From positions 1-64,000 of the forward strand of contig JANMDR010000180.1 of NCBI GenBank assembly GCA_031376425.1: DNA of 64,000 bases, written 5' to 3'. Shown here piece after piece: positions 17,569-26,236 of this stretch (position 1 is its first letter; the number at the start of each line of letters is the position of its first letter). A program made the translations under genes and the position numbers. Source of the stretch: JANMDR01 sp031376425 (lineage in GTDB: Bacteria; Pseudomonadota; Gammaproteobacteria; Burkholderiales; Usitatibacteraceae). The notes under the pieces are model-generated. The model ran no database searches and was not told the origin of the DNA. It was given only the letters and a program-made list of their open reading frames with translations.

Positions 17569-18852
17569 ATGGTTCCTCACCTCACCACGTCGCTCACTGG
17601 CCCCTTGATGGAGCTGGAAAAGAAAATTTTGGATAGCATGCCTGCGATTGAAACTTGGTTTCGCACCCAATGGCCGATTCATACACCGCCGTTTTATTCC
17701 TCAGTTGATTTGCGCAATGCTGGTTTTAAACTGGCACCAGTGGATACAAACTTATTTCCGGGTGGTTTTAATAATTTGAACCCTGACTTTATGCCCTTAT
17801 GTGTACAGGCAGCGATGAGCGCGGTGCAGCGCGTGTGTCCGGATAAACAGCGGTTTTTACTGATTCCTGAAAATCACACCCGTAATTTGTTTTACTTGGC
17901 TAACGTGGCAGCTTTAGTAAAAATTTTAACGCATGCTGGGTTGGAAGTGCGTGTAGGTAGCTTACTGCCAGAAATTACTGCGCCCACAAAGCTTGATTTG
18001 CCCAACGGCGAATCCTTGACCCTTGAGCCGGTAATTCGCAATGGCGACAAGCTCAGTGTGGCGGGATTTAACCCCTGTGCGGTGTTGCTTAATAATGATC
18101 TATCCGCTGGTGTGCCGGCTATTTTGCAAGGCTTATCGCAGCCCGTAGTGCCGCCCCTCTATTCAGGTTGGACTAATCGCCGCAAAACCCTGCATTTCCA
18201 TGCGTATGACACGGTTGCCGAAGCATTTGGTAAGATTATCGGCATTGACCCGTGGCTGATAAATCCGATTTTTAGCCAGTGTGGCAAAGTGAATTTTTCG
18301 GCCAGTGAGGGCGAAGAATGTTTGGCCGCCAATGTTGATGCGGTGCTCACTGAAATGAGGTTGAAGTACAAAGAATACGGTATTAAAGAAAATCCATTCG
18401 TGATCGTAAAAGCGGACGCGGGCACCTATGGCATGGGCGTATTAACAGCTAGAAGTGCGGACGATGTGCGCGGGCTTAACCGCAAAGAGCGCAATAAAAT
18501 GGCGGTGATAAAGGAAGGCTTAGAAGTAAACGAAGTGATTATTCAGGAAGGCGTATACACGTTTGAAAACGTCAACGGCATGACGGCCGAACCCGTGGTG
18601 TATATGATGGATCAGTTTGTAGTGGGTGGGTTTTATAGATGCAATACTGACCGTGGCATTGATGAAAACCTAAACTCGCGAGGTATGAGTTTTGTGCCCT
18701 TAGCGTTTGAAACCAATTGCCAAACTCCTGATTGCCAAGGCGCTCCAGATGCACCGCCAAATCGTTTTTATACCTATGGCGTAGTGGCTAGATTGGCAAT
18801 GCTAGCGGCGTCGCATGAGCTTGCGAGTTTGAAAAAATCTGTCGTTTTGTAG
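17569..18852 (+). CDS. gshA: Glutamate-cysteine ligase (PF08886 type)
   Basis: It catalyses ATP-dependent joining of glutamate and cysteine, the first step of glutathione synthesis. The start is put at ATG 17569 (MVPHLTTSLTGPLMELEKK). A longer frame back to 17449 exists, but its extra 40 residues look unlike a protein N-terminus and lack a ribosome site. That gives 427 residues, the usual size for the betaproteobacterial/acidithiobacillus-type GshA. Recognisable stretches are DTNLFPGGFNNLNPDF, LIPENHTRN and VIVKADAGTYGMGV. gshB follows 12 bases later, so both steps are in one transcript. Confidence 0.9.
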   Translation: MVPHLTTSLTGPLMELEKKILDSMPAIETWFRTQWPIHTPPFYSSVDLRNAGFKLAPVDTNLFPGGFNNLNPDFMPLCVQAAMSAVQRVCPDKQRFLLIPENHTRNLFYLANVAALVKILTHAGLEVRVGSLLPEITAPTKLDLPNGESLTLEPVIRNGDKLSVAGFNPCAVLLNNDLSAGVPAILQGLSQPVVPPLYSGWTNRRKTLHFHAYDTVAEAFGKIIGIDPWLINPIFSQCGKVNFSASEGEECLAANVDAVLTEMRLKYKEYGIKENPFVIVKADAGTYGMGVLTARSADDVRGLNRKERNKMAVIKEGLEVNEVIIQEGVYTFENVNGMTAEPVVYMMDQFVVGGFYRCNTDRGIDENLNSRGMSFVPLAFETNCQTPDCQGAPDAPPNRFYTYGVVARLAMLAASHELASLKKSVVL

Positions 18853-18864
18853 ACGAGAAATATT

Positions 18865-19797
18865 ATGAAAATTGCCTTCATTATTGATCCACTGGATAGT
18901 TTAAAACCCTACAAAGATTCTAGCGTATTCATGATGCGCGAGGCGTCGCGTCGCGGGCATACTGTATTTGTCTGGGAACCCCGTAATATGGCGCTTTCCG
19001 GTCAGGTCGTCAGCGCCAAGGTTAGCCAAATTAAGGTGAGTGAAAGCAATGATAACTGGGTGACGGTGGTAGAAGAAAAAGAGCGTGCGCTAACAGAATT
19101 TGATGCCATCTTAATGCGCAAAGACCCCCCCTTTAATATGGAGTATTTTTACAGCACCTTGCTGCTGGAAGCCGCACAAGCGCAGGGTGCTAAAGTATTT
19201 AATCGGGCTCGATCATTGCGTGACTACAATGAAAAATTTGCCATCACTAAGTTTTCGCAATTTACCTCCCCCACCATGGTTACTTCCGACATGCCGCGCG
19301 TACATGGTTTTATTGATTTACACCAAGATGTGATTTTAAAAAAGCTCGACGGCATGGGTGGTACTTCCATATTTAGAGTGCGGGCGGACGACCCGAACCG
19401 CAACGCGATTGTGGAAGTGCAAACGGTTTTGGGCACGGAAACTGTGATGGCACAGCGCTATATACCAGCCATTACGCAAGGTGATAAACGGGTGCTGGTC
19501 ATTAACGGTAAGCCTGCGCCATTCGTGCTCGCGCGTATTCCAAAAGCGGGTGAAACGCGTGGCAATTTAGCGGCTGGTGGCAAAGGTGTTGCGCAAGCAC
19601 TGAGTGAGCGCGATCGTGAAATAGCCGAAGCGCTCGGCCCGCAATTAGTGGCGGATGGCTTATTGCTGGTGGGCTTAGATGTGATTGGCGATTGCTTGAC
19701 CGAAGTAAACGTAACGTCGCCTACGTGCATGGTAGAAATATTTAATCAAACCGGCTACAACGCAGCGGCAGCCGTGATGGATGCGCTAGGGGCGTAA
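18865..19797 (+). CDS. gshB: Glutathione synthetase
   Basis: It adds glycine to gamma-glutamylcysteine, completing glutathione. The 310-residue ATP-grasp enzyme starts MKIAFIIDPLDSLKPYKDSS. It has MRKDPPFNMEYFYSTLLLE (about 87-105), the glycine-rich ATP loop KLDGMGGTSIFRV, QRYIPAITQGDKRVLVINGKP (in pieces) and the metal/substrate end GLDVIGDCLTEVNVTSPTC. The length matches the family. It lies 12 bases after gshA and is followed by a bidirectional hairpin. Confidence 0.96.
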   Translation: MKIAFIIDPLDSLKPYKDSSVFMMREASRRGHTVFVWEPRNMALSGQVVSAKVSQIKVSESNDNWVTVVEEKERALTEFDAILMRKDPPFNMEYFYSTLLLEAAQAQGAKVFNRARSLRDYNEKFAITKFSQFTSPTMVTSDMPRVHGFIDLHQDVILKKLDGMGGTSIFRVRADDPNRNAIVEVQTVLGTETVMAQRYIPAITQGDKRVLVINGKPAPFVLARIPKAGETRGNLAAGGKGVAQALSERDREIAEALGPQLVADGLLLVGLDVIGDCLTEVNVTSPTCMVEIFNQTGYNAAAAVMDALGA

Positions 19798-19821
19798 CGC
19801 TAAACGGTTGTTTGATTAAAA

Positions 19822-19860
19822 ATGGCTGAAAACACCCGTATTTAAGGTGTTTTCAACCAT
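19822..19860. terminator. Bidirectional terminator between gshB and the 524-residue gene
   Basis: A 15-bp inverted repeat (19822-19836 ATGGCTGAAAACACC with 19846-19860 GGTGTTTTCAACCAT) has a loop containing GTATTTAA. One position is a C/A mismatch in the + transcript but a G-U pair in the minus transcript. It sits between converging genes ending at 19797 and 19890. Related to the hairpin at 26159. Confidence 0.75.
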
Positions 19861-19889
19861 AGTGTAAAGTACCTTAGGATGGGTGCGGA

Positions 19890-21464
19890 TTATGAAAACA
19901 ATATCCGATCGTAATCTGCGCCACGCTCTAAAAATTCGGTCACGGTAACCACTTTTGCGACGCCGACTGTAGGATGCAAAATTTCAATGCCCTTACCAAT
20001 TTGCGCAATACCCGACGGCACGATGAGTGATTCAGCAATTTTTAGCACATCTAATGAGGGCATACGAAATGCCGGTACGTAGAGATTTGGGCCTTGTACT
20101 TTGCTTTCTGCAGGGCGCGCTGAAATAGGATCTGGCTTGCCTGGCAGCATTGCCACCCCTACATAGATAGAGCCATCTAATTCTTGCATAAGCTCACGGA
20201 CGGCACCCAAATAATAGCTGCCGCGCTTATCAATTTTTACGCCCAAGATACGACCCATCATCAAGCCGTGGGCGGAGTTGGCGGCACGTAGTAAGCGCAA
20301 GGTCGCTTTACCTTCATCGACGATGCCCCACGTTTCTCGGGAAATCGTGACATCCATGGCCTTCATACGCTGCGATAGATTAGAAATTTTGCCGAACATC
20401 ACTAGGTCATTCATTTGTTGACGCGTGAGTTCTTGCGGCTTATTCGGTTGCTCAAATACTTGGCCTGTGAGCAAAAAATGGGTGTCATTCAAACCAAAAC
20501 AAACTTCGGCCGCTTCTTCATCTGGAACGATAGGAATAGAGCGCTGTGCCTCACCTTCGCACCAAAATTTATTGAGCCTTATCAACTGCGCCTGTGCTTC
20601 ACTAGGCGAAATATCTGTAGGTAAATCAAGGCTAGCCAAATCAGTACCTTCACCAAGCTTGCGAATACGGCGTCGTAATGAGCGCGATAACTCCTCAATA
20701 TTTAAATGACGCAGGTTCTCGTTCTCTTCGAATAGGCCAACAAACTCGGCACCGTGGGATGCGTTTAAATCAACCACGTGATGCAAGCCGTTAGGGTTTG
20801 CCGGTGCCGCGAGTTCTATGGTTACTTTATGGCCGAAGCGCTTCATGATGGCATCAACAAACTCAATTTGACGCGGTGTGAGCTCATACACATTGGCCGC
20901 TTGCCCAAGGATCACGGCGCTGTAGGCTTGGGTCACACTAGAATTGCCGTCAGCTACACCAACGGTATCGCGTACGCGCGCGAGGTGCACCCCACGGCTT
21001 TCCGCATCGCGCCAGTGCCCATGCAGGCGCAGCCACAGGCTAGGTTCAAAGCGGCGATACAAAAAGCTGCTCATCAACATTTGCAGACCAATGTAGCGAA
21101 TGCAGCGCTGAATGATGAGGGCGGCGTGGGGAAACAAAGCATCCGTTGTCACAATGGCGTCATTGCTGCAACGGCGATAGCCCGCTTCCATTTCTTCGGT
21201 AAGAGAAGTAGAAATTTTCCACGCATTACTATCGGCTTGAGACAAAGGAATAGATTTGGCGATATAGCGAAACCGCTGTTCCATGAGCAAGAATGCAACT
21301 TTGTCCCTTAACATTTCTAGACAGGTCAGACGCTCAATGGGTAACATTTCGATGCGATTCATATAACGAATCGCGTCCAACACTGCCGTTTGGGCTTGTG
21401 CTACGTTGGTGAGCGGAATAGTTTTAAGCCATTCCCTACAGGAACTACCATCTGAGAAAAACAT
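19890..21464 (-). CDS. Conserved protein of unknown function (possible PilZ-like C-terminus)
   Basis: A 524-residue soluble protein without signal peptide or membrane spans. The first half is helical, with many aromatic and arginine residues (for example LMSSFLYRRFEPSLWLRLHG). The C-terminal third (about 370-524) looks like a beta-barrel: ETWGIVDEGKATLRLLRA, MMGRILGVKIDKRGSYYLGAV, IYVGVAMLPG. That pattern resembles PilZ-like barrels of proteobacterial proteins, but a clean RxxxR plus (D/N)xSxxG pair was not found. I do not recognise the family with certainty. It converges on gshB and shares its terminator. Confidence 0.7.
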   Translation of the reverse strand: MFFSDGSSCREWLKTIPLTNVAQAQTAVLDAIRYMNRIEMLPIERLTCLEMLRDKVAFLLMEQRFRYIAKSIPLSQADSNAWKISTSLTEEMEAGYRRCSNDAIVTTDALFPHAALIIQRCIRYIGLQMLMSSFLYRRFEPSLWLRLHGHWRDAESRGVHLARVRDTVGVADGNSSVTQAYSAVILGQAANVYELTPRQIEFVDAIMKRFGHKVTIELAAPANPNGLHHVVDLNASHGAEFVGLFEENENLRHLNIEELSRSLRRRIRKLGEGTDLASLDLPTDISPSEAQAQLIRLNKFWCEGEAQRSIPIVPDEEAAEVCFGLNDTHFLLTGQVFEQPNKPQELTRQQMNDLVMFGKISNLSQRMKAMDVTISRETWGIVDEGKATLRLLRAANSAHGLMMGRILGVKIDKRGSYYLGAVRELMQELDGSIYVGVAMLPGKPDPISARPAESKVQGPNLYVPAFRMPSLDVLKIAESLIVPSGIAQIGKGIEILHPTVGVAKVVTVTEFLERGADYDRILFS

Positions 21465-21544
21465 ACTTTTTAGGCCTGAATTTGGGTTGTTTTTGTGGGC
21501 TAGTGGAGTAAAAAAATGGCGACGAAGTACAATCTTGCGCTAAA

Positions 21545-22018
21545 TTAGATGCTCAAGTCAAAGTGTAGCGCCAAAATGCGTGTTTGTAATAAGCTTATTT
21601 TTTCGCTATAGCTAGTTTGTGACATATTTAACGTAGCCACTTCCCCAAGCTTAGGCTTGGGATTTGCCCAAATTGGGTTGGGGAAAGTTGCGTCATTGTT
21701 ATAACGTGGAATGATATGCCAATGAATATGTGGTGTCATATTACCTAAGCTGGCGAGATTAATTTTGTGTGGTAAAAATACCGCGCGCACTATTTCCTCA
21801 ACCGCTAATACGGCTGAAAACAACCGTATTTGAGCATCCTTTGGTAAATCCGTCATTTCTACAACATGATTGCGCCAAATCACGCGACAAAAGCCGGGAT
21901 AGTCTTGGGCTTCTGTGCCCTCTACCAGCACGATCCGAAATTCTGGCGTTTCCCACAATAAGATACCGCCAACGTTATCGCATAAATCGCAGCCAGTTTT
22001 AAGCACAGGTTTAAGCAT
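21545..22018 (-). CDS. HIT family hydrolase
   Basis: A 157-residue histidine-triad protein: HIHWHIIPRY at about 107-116 is the catalytic HxHxHxx motif, preceded by KINLASLGNMTP. Such proteins hydrolyse nucleotide phosphoramidates or dinucleoside polyphosphates; the substrate here is unknown. The start MLKPVLKTGCDLCDNVGG holds a CxxC that may bind zinc. Its ATG overlaps the TAA of the upstream lipoprotein gene by one base (TAATG), so its translation is probably coupled to that gene. Confidence 0.88.
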   Translation of the reverse strand: MLKPVLKTGCDLCDNVGGILLWETPEFRIVLVEGTEAQDYPGFCRVIWRNHVVEMTDLPKDAQIRLFSAVLAVEEIVRAVFLPHKINLASLGNMTPHIHWHIIPRYNNDATFPNPIWANPKPKLGEVATLNMSQTSYSEKISLLQTRILALHFDLSI

Positions 22019-25000
22019 TAAGGGTTGCCAAATTGACGCGTTAAAGATTTTGATTGAGTGATGCCCTCGATGTTGTAGGTCATCGTGGCAGCATTGGCAT
22101 TGCTAAAATCAAACTTTAGCGTGCCTTGGGATTTTAGTTGGCGTAACGCCGGATTAAAAGGTACACCCAACCACGCGGAATTTTTGAAGCTATACAATGC
22201 CCCCGCATAGCTATTGCCCGTCCACGTGCCGCCGGGCATCACGTACCAGACTGGCTTACGTTCTTGGTTATAGGTGTACCACACCGAAAATAAGGTGCGA
22301 GATTGTTGGCTGATATTTAAGCCCCAGCCATTTTGCGTAGCTTCGCCGCCCCACCATAAATCACCAACGTTTAAGCCGGGCGTATTATCAACGGGGCCAA
22401 ACGCCTGACGTGAGATATTTTTTTGCCCGGACACACCATTGATGACGTATTGCAACTGCGCTGATGACGCGCTGGTATAGGTGATGGCAGCACTGCCGAC
22501 TTCTGTGACTTCGTCGGGTTTGCTAATGTTGTCATAGCTACTAAAGGGCGCGCTTTTCGTTAGATAGAGCTTGCCGGTATAAGTTGTAAATGTTGGGTTC
22601 CACGTGCCCCCCGGCATAACAATCCATTGCGGTTCACCAGCGGTGTCATACACATAAAGCACGTTAAATTGCACATTCCCGCGTTGCGCAACTGACATAC
22701 CCCAGCCGCTTTCCGCTTCACCCGCCCACCATAAATCTTGGTAGTTGGCAGGCCCTACTGCGGCACCGGTATTGGCCTTATACATACCGCGCCCATATGT
22801 GGCAGCAATCAAGGTATTGGCGTCATACCAAAATAATTGGCGCACCCGAACGTTGGAGGGGGCGTCACTGGTGGTGCTCCATGTTGCGCCTGCATCTTCG
22901 CTGCTAAATACACCAATAGCAGTGGCTGCATAAAGCCAAGTAGGCTTTGAGGGATGGCGCACGATATCGTGAATGGTGGTGGCCGGTAGATTGTTGCTTA
23001 TATTTTGGTAGCTGATGCCACCATCCCGACTTTCCCATAACCCATTGGGTTGAAAGCCGCTATAGGCCACCCAAATATGATCAGGATTATCTTGATTCAC
23101 CGTAATGCGATTAACCGCGCGATCCACATTGATGCCGCCATTGGTAATTTGTTGCCATGTTGGCGTAACGGATAAACCGTTTGTGGTCTTGAAAATCATC
23201 CCGCTGTTGTGACCAACATAAATGGTCGAAGATCGCCCTTTAGGTACGCCAATGGCGGAGATAAAATTACGCGCGGCAAAAGCGCTATTAGCGAGATTAG
23301 TTGGTGCTGGTGGTTTAATCACAGCCCACGTTGGACGTGCTGTTTGTTTCAAGGTGTTGGTAACCCATAAGGAATCAGCGCCGCCAAGCATGCGCACGGG
23401 ATCATTTGGGTCAAGAATGAAAGGTGCAATAAAATTTGCGCGCGCGGTTGCCGGATTAGTAGCGCCACAATATTGGCTTCCGGTGTTCGCCTCGGTAATA
23501 CCGGCGCAAATATATTGCCTAGTCGTTGCGCCGACCGCACGGTGAATTGAGAGATACACATACTCGCCATAGCGAATATTGTCGCTGATTGGATCTACCG
23601 CCACAAAACCGCCATCGCCACCTGCGAAGCGATCCCATTTGGTTCCTTGGGTTAACCCTATCGTGCCGTTGTCTTGGGTACCACCGATAATTTTACCGCC
23701 CGCGCTGACTGCGCCTGCACCGCCGTAAAACTGGGTAACGGCCAAGCCATTATTCATGTTTTGCCACGTGCTATCGCCAAAATCTGAATCATTAACCTTA
23801 AAAATATTGGTGGCGCGATACACGCCGCCATCGTTTCCAAAATACACCATCGGGTTTGCAGCGCTAAAATTTGGTACTGAAACAATCACATGGTGATCGG
23901 CATGGGGTTGCGTGGCACCGGGTACTGATAACTCCCATGTTGAAACTTTTACCGCTTTTACGCCGCCATCCTTCGATTGAAATAAATCTAGGCCACCAAA
24001 CACAAGATTATTTTCATTGGTTGGATCGACCCAAATGGTATTGGCGTAATCGCCTTGATCGCTTAAATGTTCCTGTACCGATTGCAAAACCCATGTGACG
24101 CCACCGTCTTCTGATTTATGAATTTCTCCTTTGGCATTATCCACTGAGGCGTAAACTAGATTCGCCCGCGATTGCGCATAGGCAAGCTCGACGCGCGCGT
24201 TCGCATCCGTCGCTTCGATAGTCACAAATTTGGGCGACTGCTGCCACGTTAAGCCACCATCGCGCGTATAGGCTACAATGCCGTTATACAAACCTGCTAC
24301 GGCATTATTGGGATTATTCGGATCAAAGCGTACGTCATAAGCAAATAGCGTCGCAACCTTAGTCCAAGTATTTCCGCCGTCTGCTGAACGTTCGATATAG
24401 GAAGTGGCAACGGAGCCCCCTGTGGTTGCCGCTAATAATAAATTGCTATTTTGCGGATTTATCGCAATACGATTAACGTAGAACCAATTGCTACTATTGG
24501 TACCCACCGTGGTTGTTGATGGTAAAAAATTCCATGTATTGCCGCCATCCGTCGTTTTGTAAATGCCACCACCAGCTAGTCCAGCACCACGCTCGCCCGT
24601 ACCCATATAAAGCACATTGCCATCATTGGGATCAATTGTTAGGCTACCAACGGCCAAAGTGGCTACGGAATCAGTAGTTGGCCGCCAATTGAGGCCACCA
24701 TCATCGGTGGCCCAAACGCCGCCCGATGCAGAGCCTGCAAAAAGCTTGTTTGGATTGTTGGGGTGAATGACTAATGAGCGCACCCGACCGCCGACATTGT
24801 TGGGGCCAATAGCTTCCCACGAGGTTCGGTTGATACCGGCGAGTTGGGGCGTACTTCGAGCTTGACCATCAGCCCGCGCGCTCGATTCCTGCGCATCACG
24901 AATCATGGCCCGGCGCTGTGCCATCACGGCGTCGCGCTGGCTGGTTGTGGGCGGATTACCGTTAGCGTCGTTATCTTGATTGGCGAGCCAATAGCGTAAA

Positions 25001-25410
25001 TCGGCATTGTATTTTTTACGATCAGGATTTTTAAACTGCTGCCGATAACCCTTAAGTATGGCTTTTACATGCGCATAACCTTGAGTACAAAGTTGGGCTA
25101 AGGTTTCGCCGCTGTGCTCTTGTGCGCGCAGCAAGATATCTTCCGAGGTTTTAATGTTGAACGCCGCTTGAGAAAGCGTTAGATTAACGTCATCGCAAGC
25201 TGTGTAAATAGGCGCTCTCCAAGCATCCTTGGCGGCGCTATTTGTTGCTGTCTGTGGTGTGAGTAGCGTTGCTGTTTGGGGATTCGTTAACGGCGTAGTT
25301 TGTGCCGGTATAAACTGCACACAACCGCTAAGAGCCATTACCGTAAAGGCCATGCTAATGGGCGCAATTGCTGGTGTAAATGCTGATGCTAAAAGTTTGT
25401 TCTTAAACAT
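22018..25410 (-). CDS. Lipoprotein with BNR/Asp-box propeller repeats
   Basis: The start is ATG 25410; a TTG at 25422 is in frame. The 1130-residue product begins with a hydrophobic leader ending in the lipobox LSGC (Cys at about 30), so it should be a lipoprotein. From about residue 180 there are at least eight Asp-box-like turns (DDGGLNWRPTT, TDGGNTWNFLP, ADGGNTWTKVA, RDGGLTWQQSP, EDGGVTWVLQS, EDAGATWSTTS), the mark of sialidase/sortilin-type beta-propellers. Two C-terminal repeats follow, each with DLWW(A/G)GE, GWG and VMPGGTW (about 880-1130). No catalytic residues could be assigned, so enzyme activity is open. The HIT gene overlaps its stop codon. Confidence 0.82.
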   Translation of the reverse strand: MFKNKLLASAFTPAIAPISMAFTVMALSGCVQFIPAQTTPLTNPQTATLLTPQTATNSAAKDAWRAPIYTACDDVNLTLSQAAFNIKTSEDILLRAQEHSGETLAQLCTQGYAHVKAILKGYRQQFKNPDRKKYNADLRYWLANQDNDANGNPPTTSQRDAVMAQRRAMIRDAQESSARADGQARSTPQLAGINRTSWEAIGPNNVGGRVRSLVIHPNNPNKLFAGSASGGVWATDDGGLNWRPTTDSVATLAVGSLTIDPNDGNVLYMGTGERGAGLAGGGIYKTTDGGNTWNFLPSTTTVGTNSSNWFYVNRIAINPQNSNLLLAATTGGSVATSYIERSADGGNTWTKVATLFAYDVRFDPNNPNNAVAGLYNGIVAYTRDGGLTWQQSPKFVTIEATDANARVELAYAQSRANLVYASVDNAKGEIHKSEDGGVTWVLQSVQEHLSDQGDYANTIWVDPTNENNLVFGGLDLFQSKDGGVKAVKVSTWELSVPGATQPHADHHVIVSVPNFSAANPMVYFGNDGGVYRATNIFKVNDSDFGDSTWQNMNNGLAVTQFYGGAGAVSAGGKIIGGTQDNGTIGLTQGTKWDRFAGGDGGFVAVDPISDNIRYGEYVYLSIHRAVGATTRQYICAGITEANTGSQYCGATNPATARANFIAPFILDPNDPVRMLGGADSLWVTNTLKQTARPTWAVIKPPAPTNLANSAFAARNFISAIGVPKGRSSTIYVGHNSGMIFKTTNGLSVTPTWQQITNGGINVDRAVNRITVNQDNPDHIWVAYSGFQPNGLWESRDGGISYQNISNNLPATTIHDIVRHPSKPTWLYAATAIGVFSSEDAGATWSTTSDAPSNVRVRQLFWYDANTLIAATYGRGMYKANTGAAVGPANYQDLWWAGEAESGWGMSVAQRGNVQFNVLYVYDTAGEPQWIVMPGGTWNPTFTTYTGKLYLTKSAPFSSYDNISKPDEVTEVGSAAITYTSASSAQLQYVINGVSGQKNISRQAFGPVDNTPGLNVGDLWWGGEATQNGWGLNISQQSRTLFSVWYTYNQERKPVWYVMPGGTWTGNSYAGALYSFKNSAWLGVPFNPALRQLKSQGTLKFDFSNANAATMTYNIEGITQSKSLTRQFGNP

Positions 25411-25431
25411 ACGATAATCCAAAAAGATAGT

Positions 25432-25600
25432 TTAAAAGCCCTGCTGCGCGAGCAGCATCGTCGGTGTCTTGCCTACCCAAGGCAAACCGCTAATAATATT
25501 GTACAGTGTGCCAGCGTAAGTAGTGCCCGTCTACATTGCTACCTTGCCGCGCTGTCACCTAGCTGTGCTAGGCATCGTCACAATATTACCTGTGTGGGCG
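25432..25600 (-). pseudogene. Possible relic of a DLWW/GWG-type C-terminal repeat
   Basis: On the minus strand just upstream of the lipoprotein gene, a frame ending in TAA at 25434-25432 reads TGTTYAGTLYNIISGLPWVG. It resembles the stretch TGNSYAGALYSFKNSAWLGV of the lipoprotein's last repeat, and a degenerate VTMPSTA lies upstream. In-frame stops break it up. It looks like a decayed copy of that C-terminal domain. The remainder of the 25411-25729 gap shows nothing else. Confidence 0.4.
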
Positions 25601-25729
25601 GGAATCAGCTAGATCGTTAAGGAGCGCTTGGGATTTTGCTTTGGCGGTGGAGTTCGAAGCTTGGGCATTGGATCCACTCAAAACAGTGCGCCATCTTTTA
25701 GCTCGATATGGAACTGGGTTACTACGCGA

Positions 25730-25996
25730 TCAAGCCGCGCGCACTGCCCGCCACACTTCAGGGGGCAACAGTTTTTGCGCAACGGTTAATAGTGCCGCAA
25801 CAACGCCGATGTCATCTAACCAACCCAAAACAGGAATCGCGTCTGGAATGAAATCGATGGGCGAAATTAGGTACAGTACCGCCAGAAGTAACATTGCCTT
25901 CACGTGCGTAGGCGTACCCGAATGGCGAAATGTGCGCCACGCAATCGCCAATTCGCGACGGAACTTAAGCAAACTAAACCATTTAATCGCACGCAT
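25730..25996 (-). CDS. Small membrane protein, YkvA/DUF1232 family
   Basis: An 88-residue protein with the DUF1232 core KAMLLLAVLYLISPIDFIPD followed by PVLGWLDDIGVVAALLTV, which together form one or two membrane segments (about 33-51 and 57-72). The LISPIDFIPD motif is diagnostic. The function of the family is unknown. It is transcribed toward the BNR lipoprotein gene, about 320 bases away, so a shared transcript is uncertain. Confidence 0.85.
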   Translation of the reverse strand: MRAIKWFSLLKFRRELAIAWRTFRHSGTPTHVKAMLLLAVLYLISPIDFIPDAIPVLGWLDDIGVVAALLTVAQKLLPPEVWRAVRAA

Positions 25997-26158
25997 AAAC
26001 TTCCTTTCGACGGTGAACTGATTGGCACCAGCGACTGGTGCAGGCTCAATAGAGCAATGTACTTAACGCAGGTGCGAAGGTGAGGATGACGTAAGGCAAT
26101 AATTCGGTTGTCAGTTGCGGTTTCTTAGTTGGGCACTGTTTTTTCGCCTAATGAAAAA

Positions 26159-26193
26159 GGCTGGGAACACCCTATTTAAGGGTGTTCCCAGCC
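26159..26193. terminator. Bidirectional terminator after the RCC1-repeat gene
   Basis: A perfect 15-bp inverted repeat (26159-26173 GGCTGGGAACACCCT with 26179-26193), loop ATTTA. It is flanked by AAAAA on the left and TTTTT shortly after on the right, so it can act on both strands. It lies 44 bases past the stop of the minus-strand RCC1 gene. Its core resembles the hairpin at 19822. Confidence 0.88.
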
Positions 26194-26236
26194 AGTTTTT
26201 AGGTTGAAAATTTGAACCAAAACTTAGTGCATAGTT

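Noticed and set aside
20778..21311. A 177-codon + strand open frame opposite the 524-residue gene
   Set aside because: No start signals or family similarity; the opposite frame is longer and spans the whole interval.
21812..21834. Copy of the terminator-like palindrome inside the HIT gene
   Set aside because: It has only one arm and encodes plausible HIT-family residues (RLFSAVLAVEE), so it is not listed as a feature, only mentioned as a possible relative.
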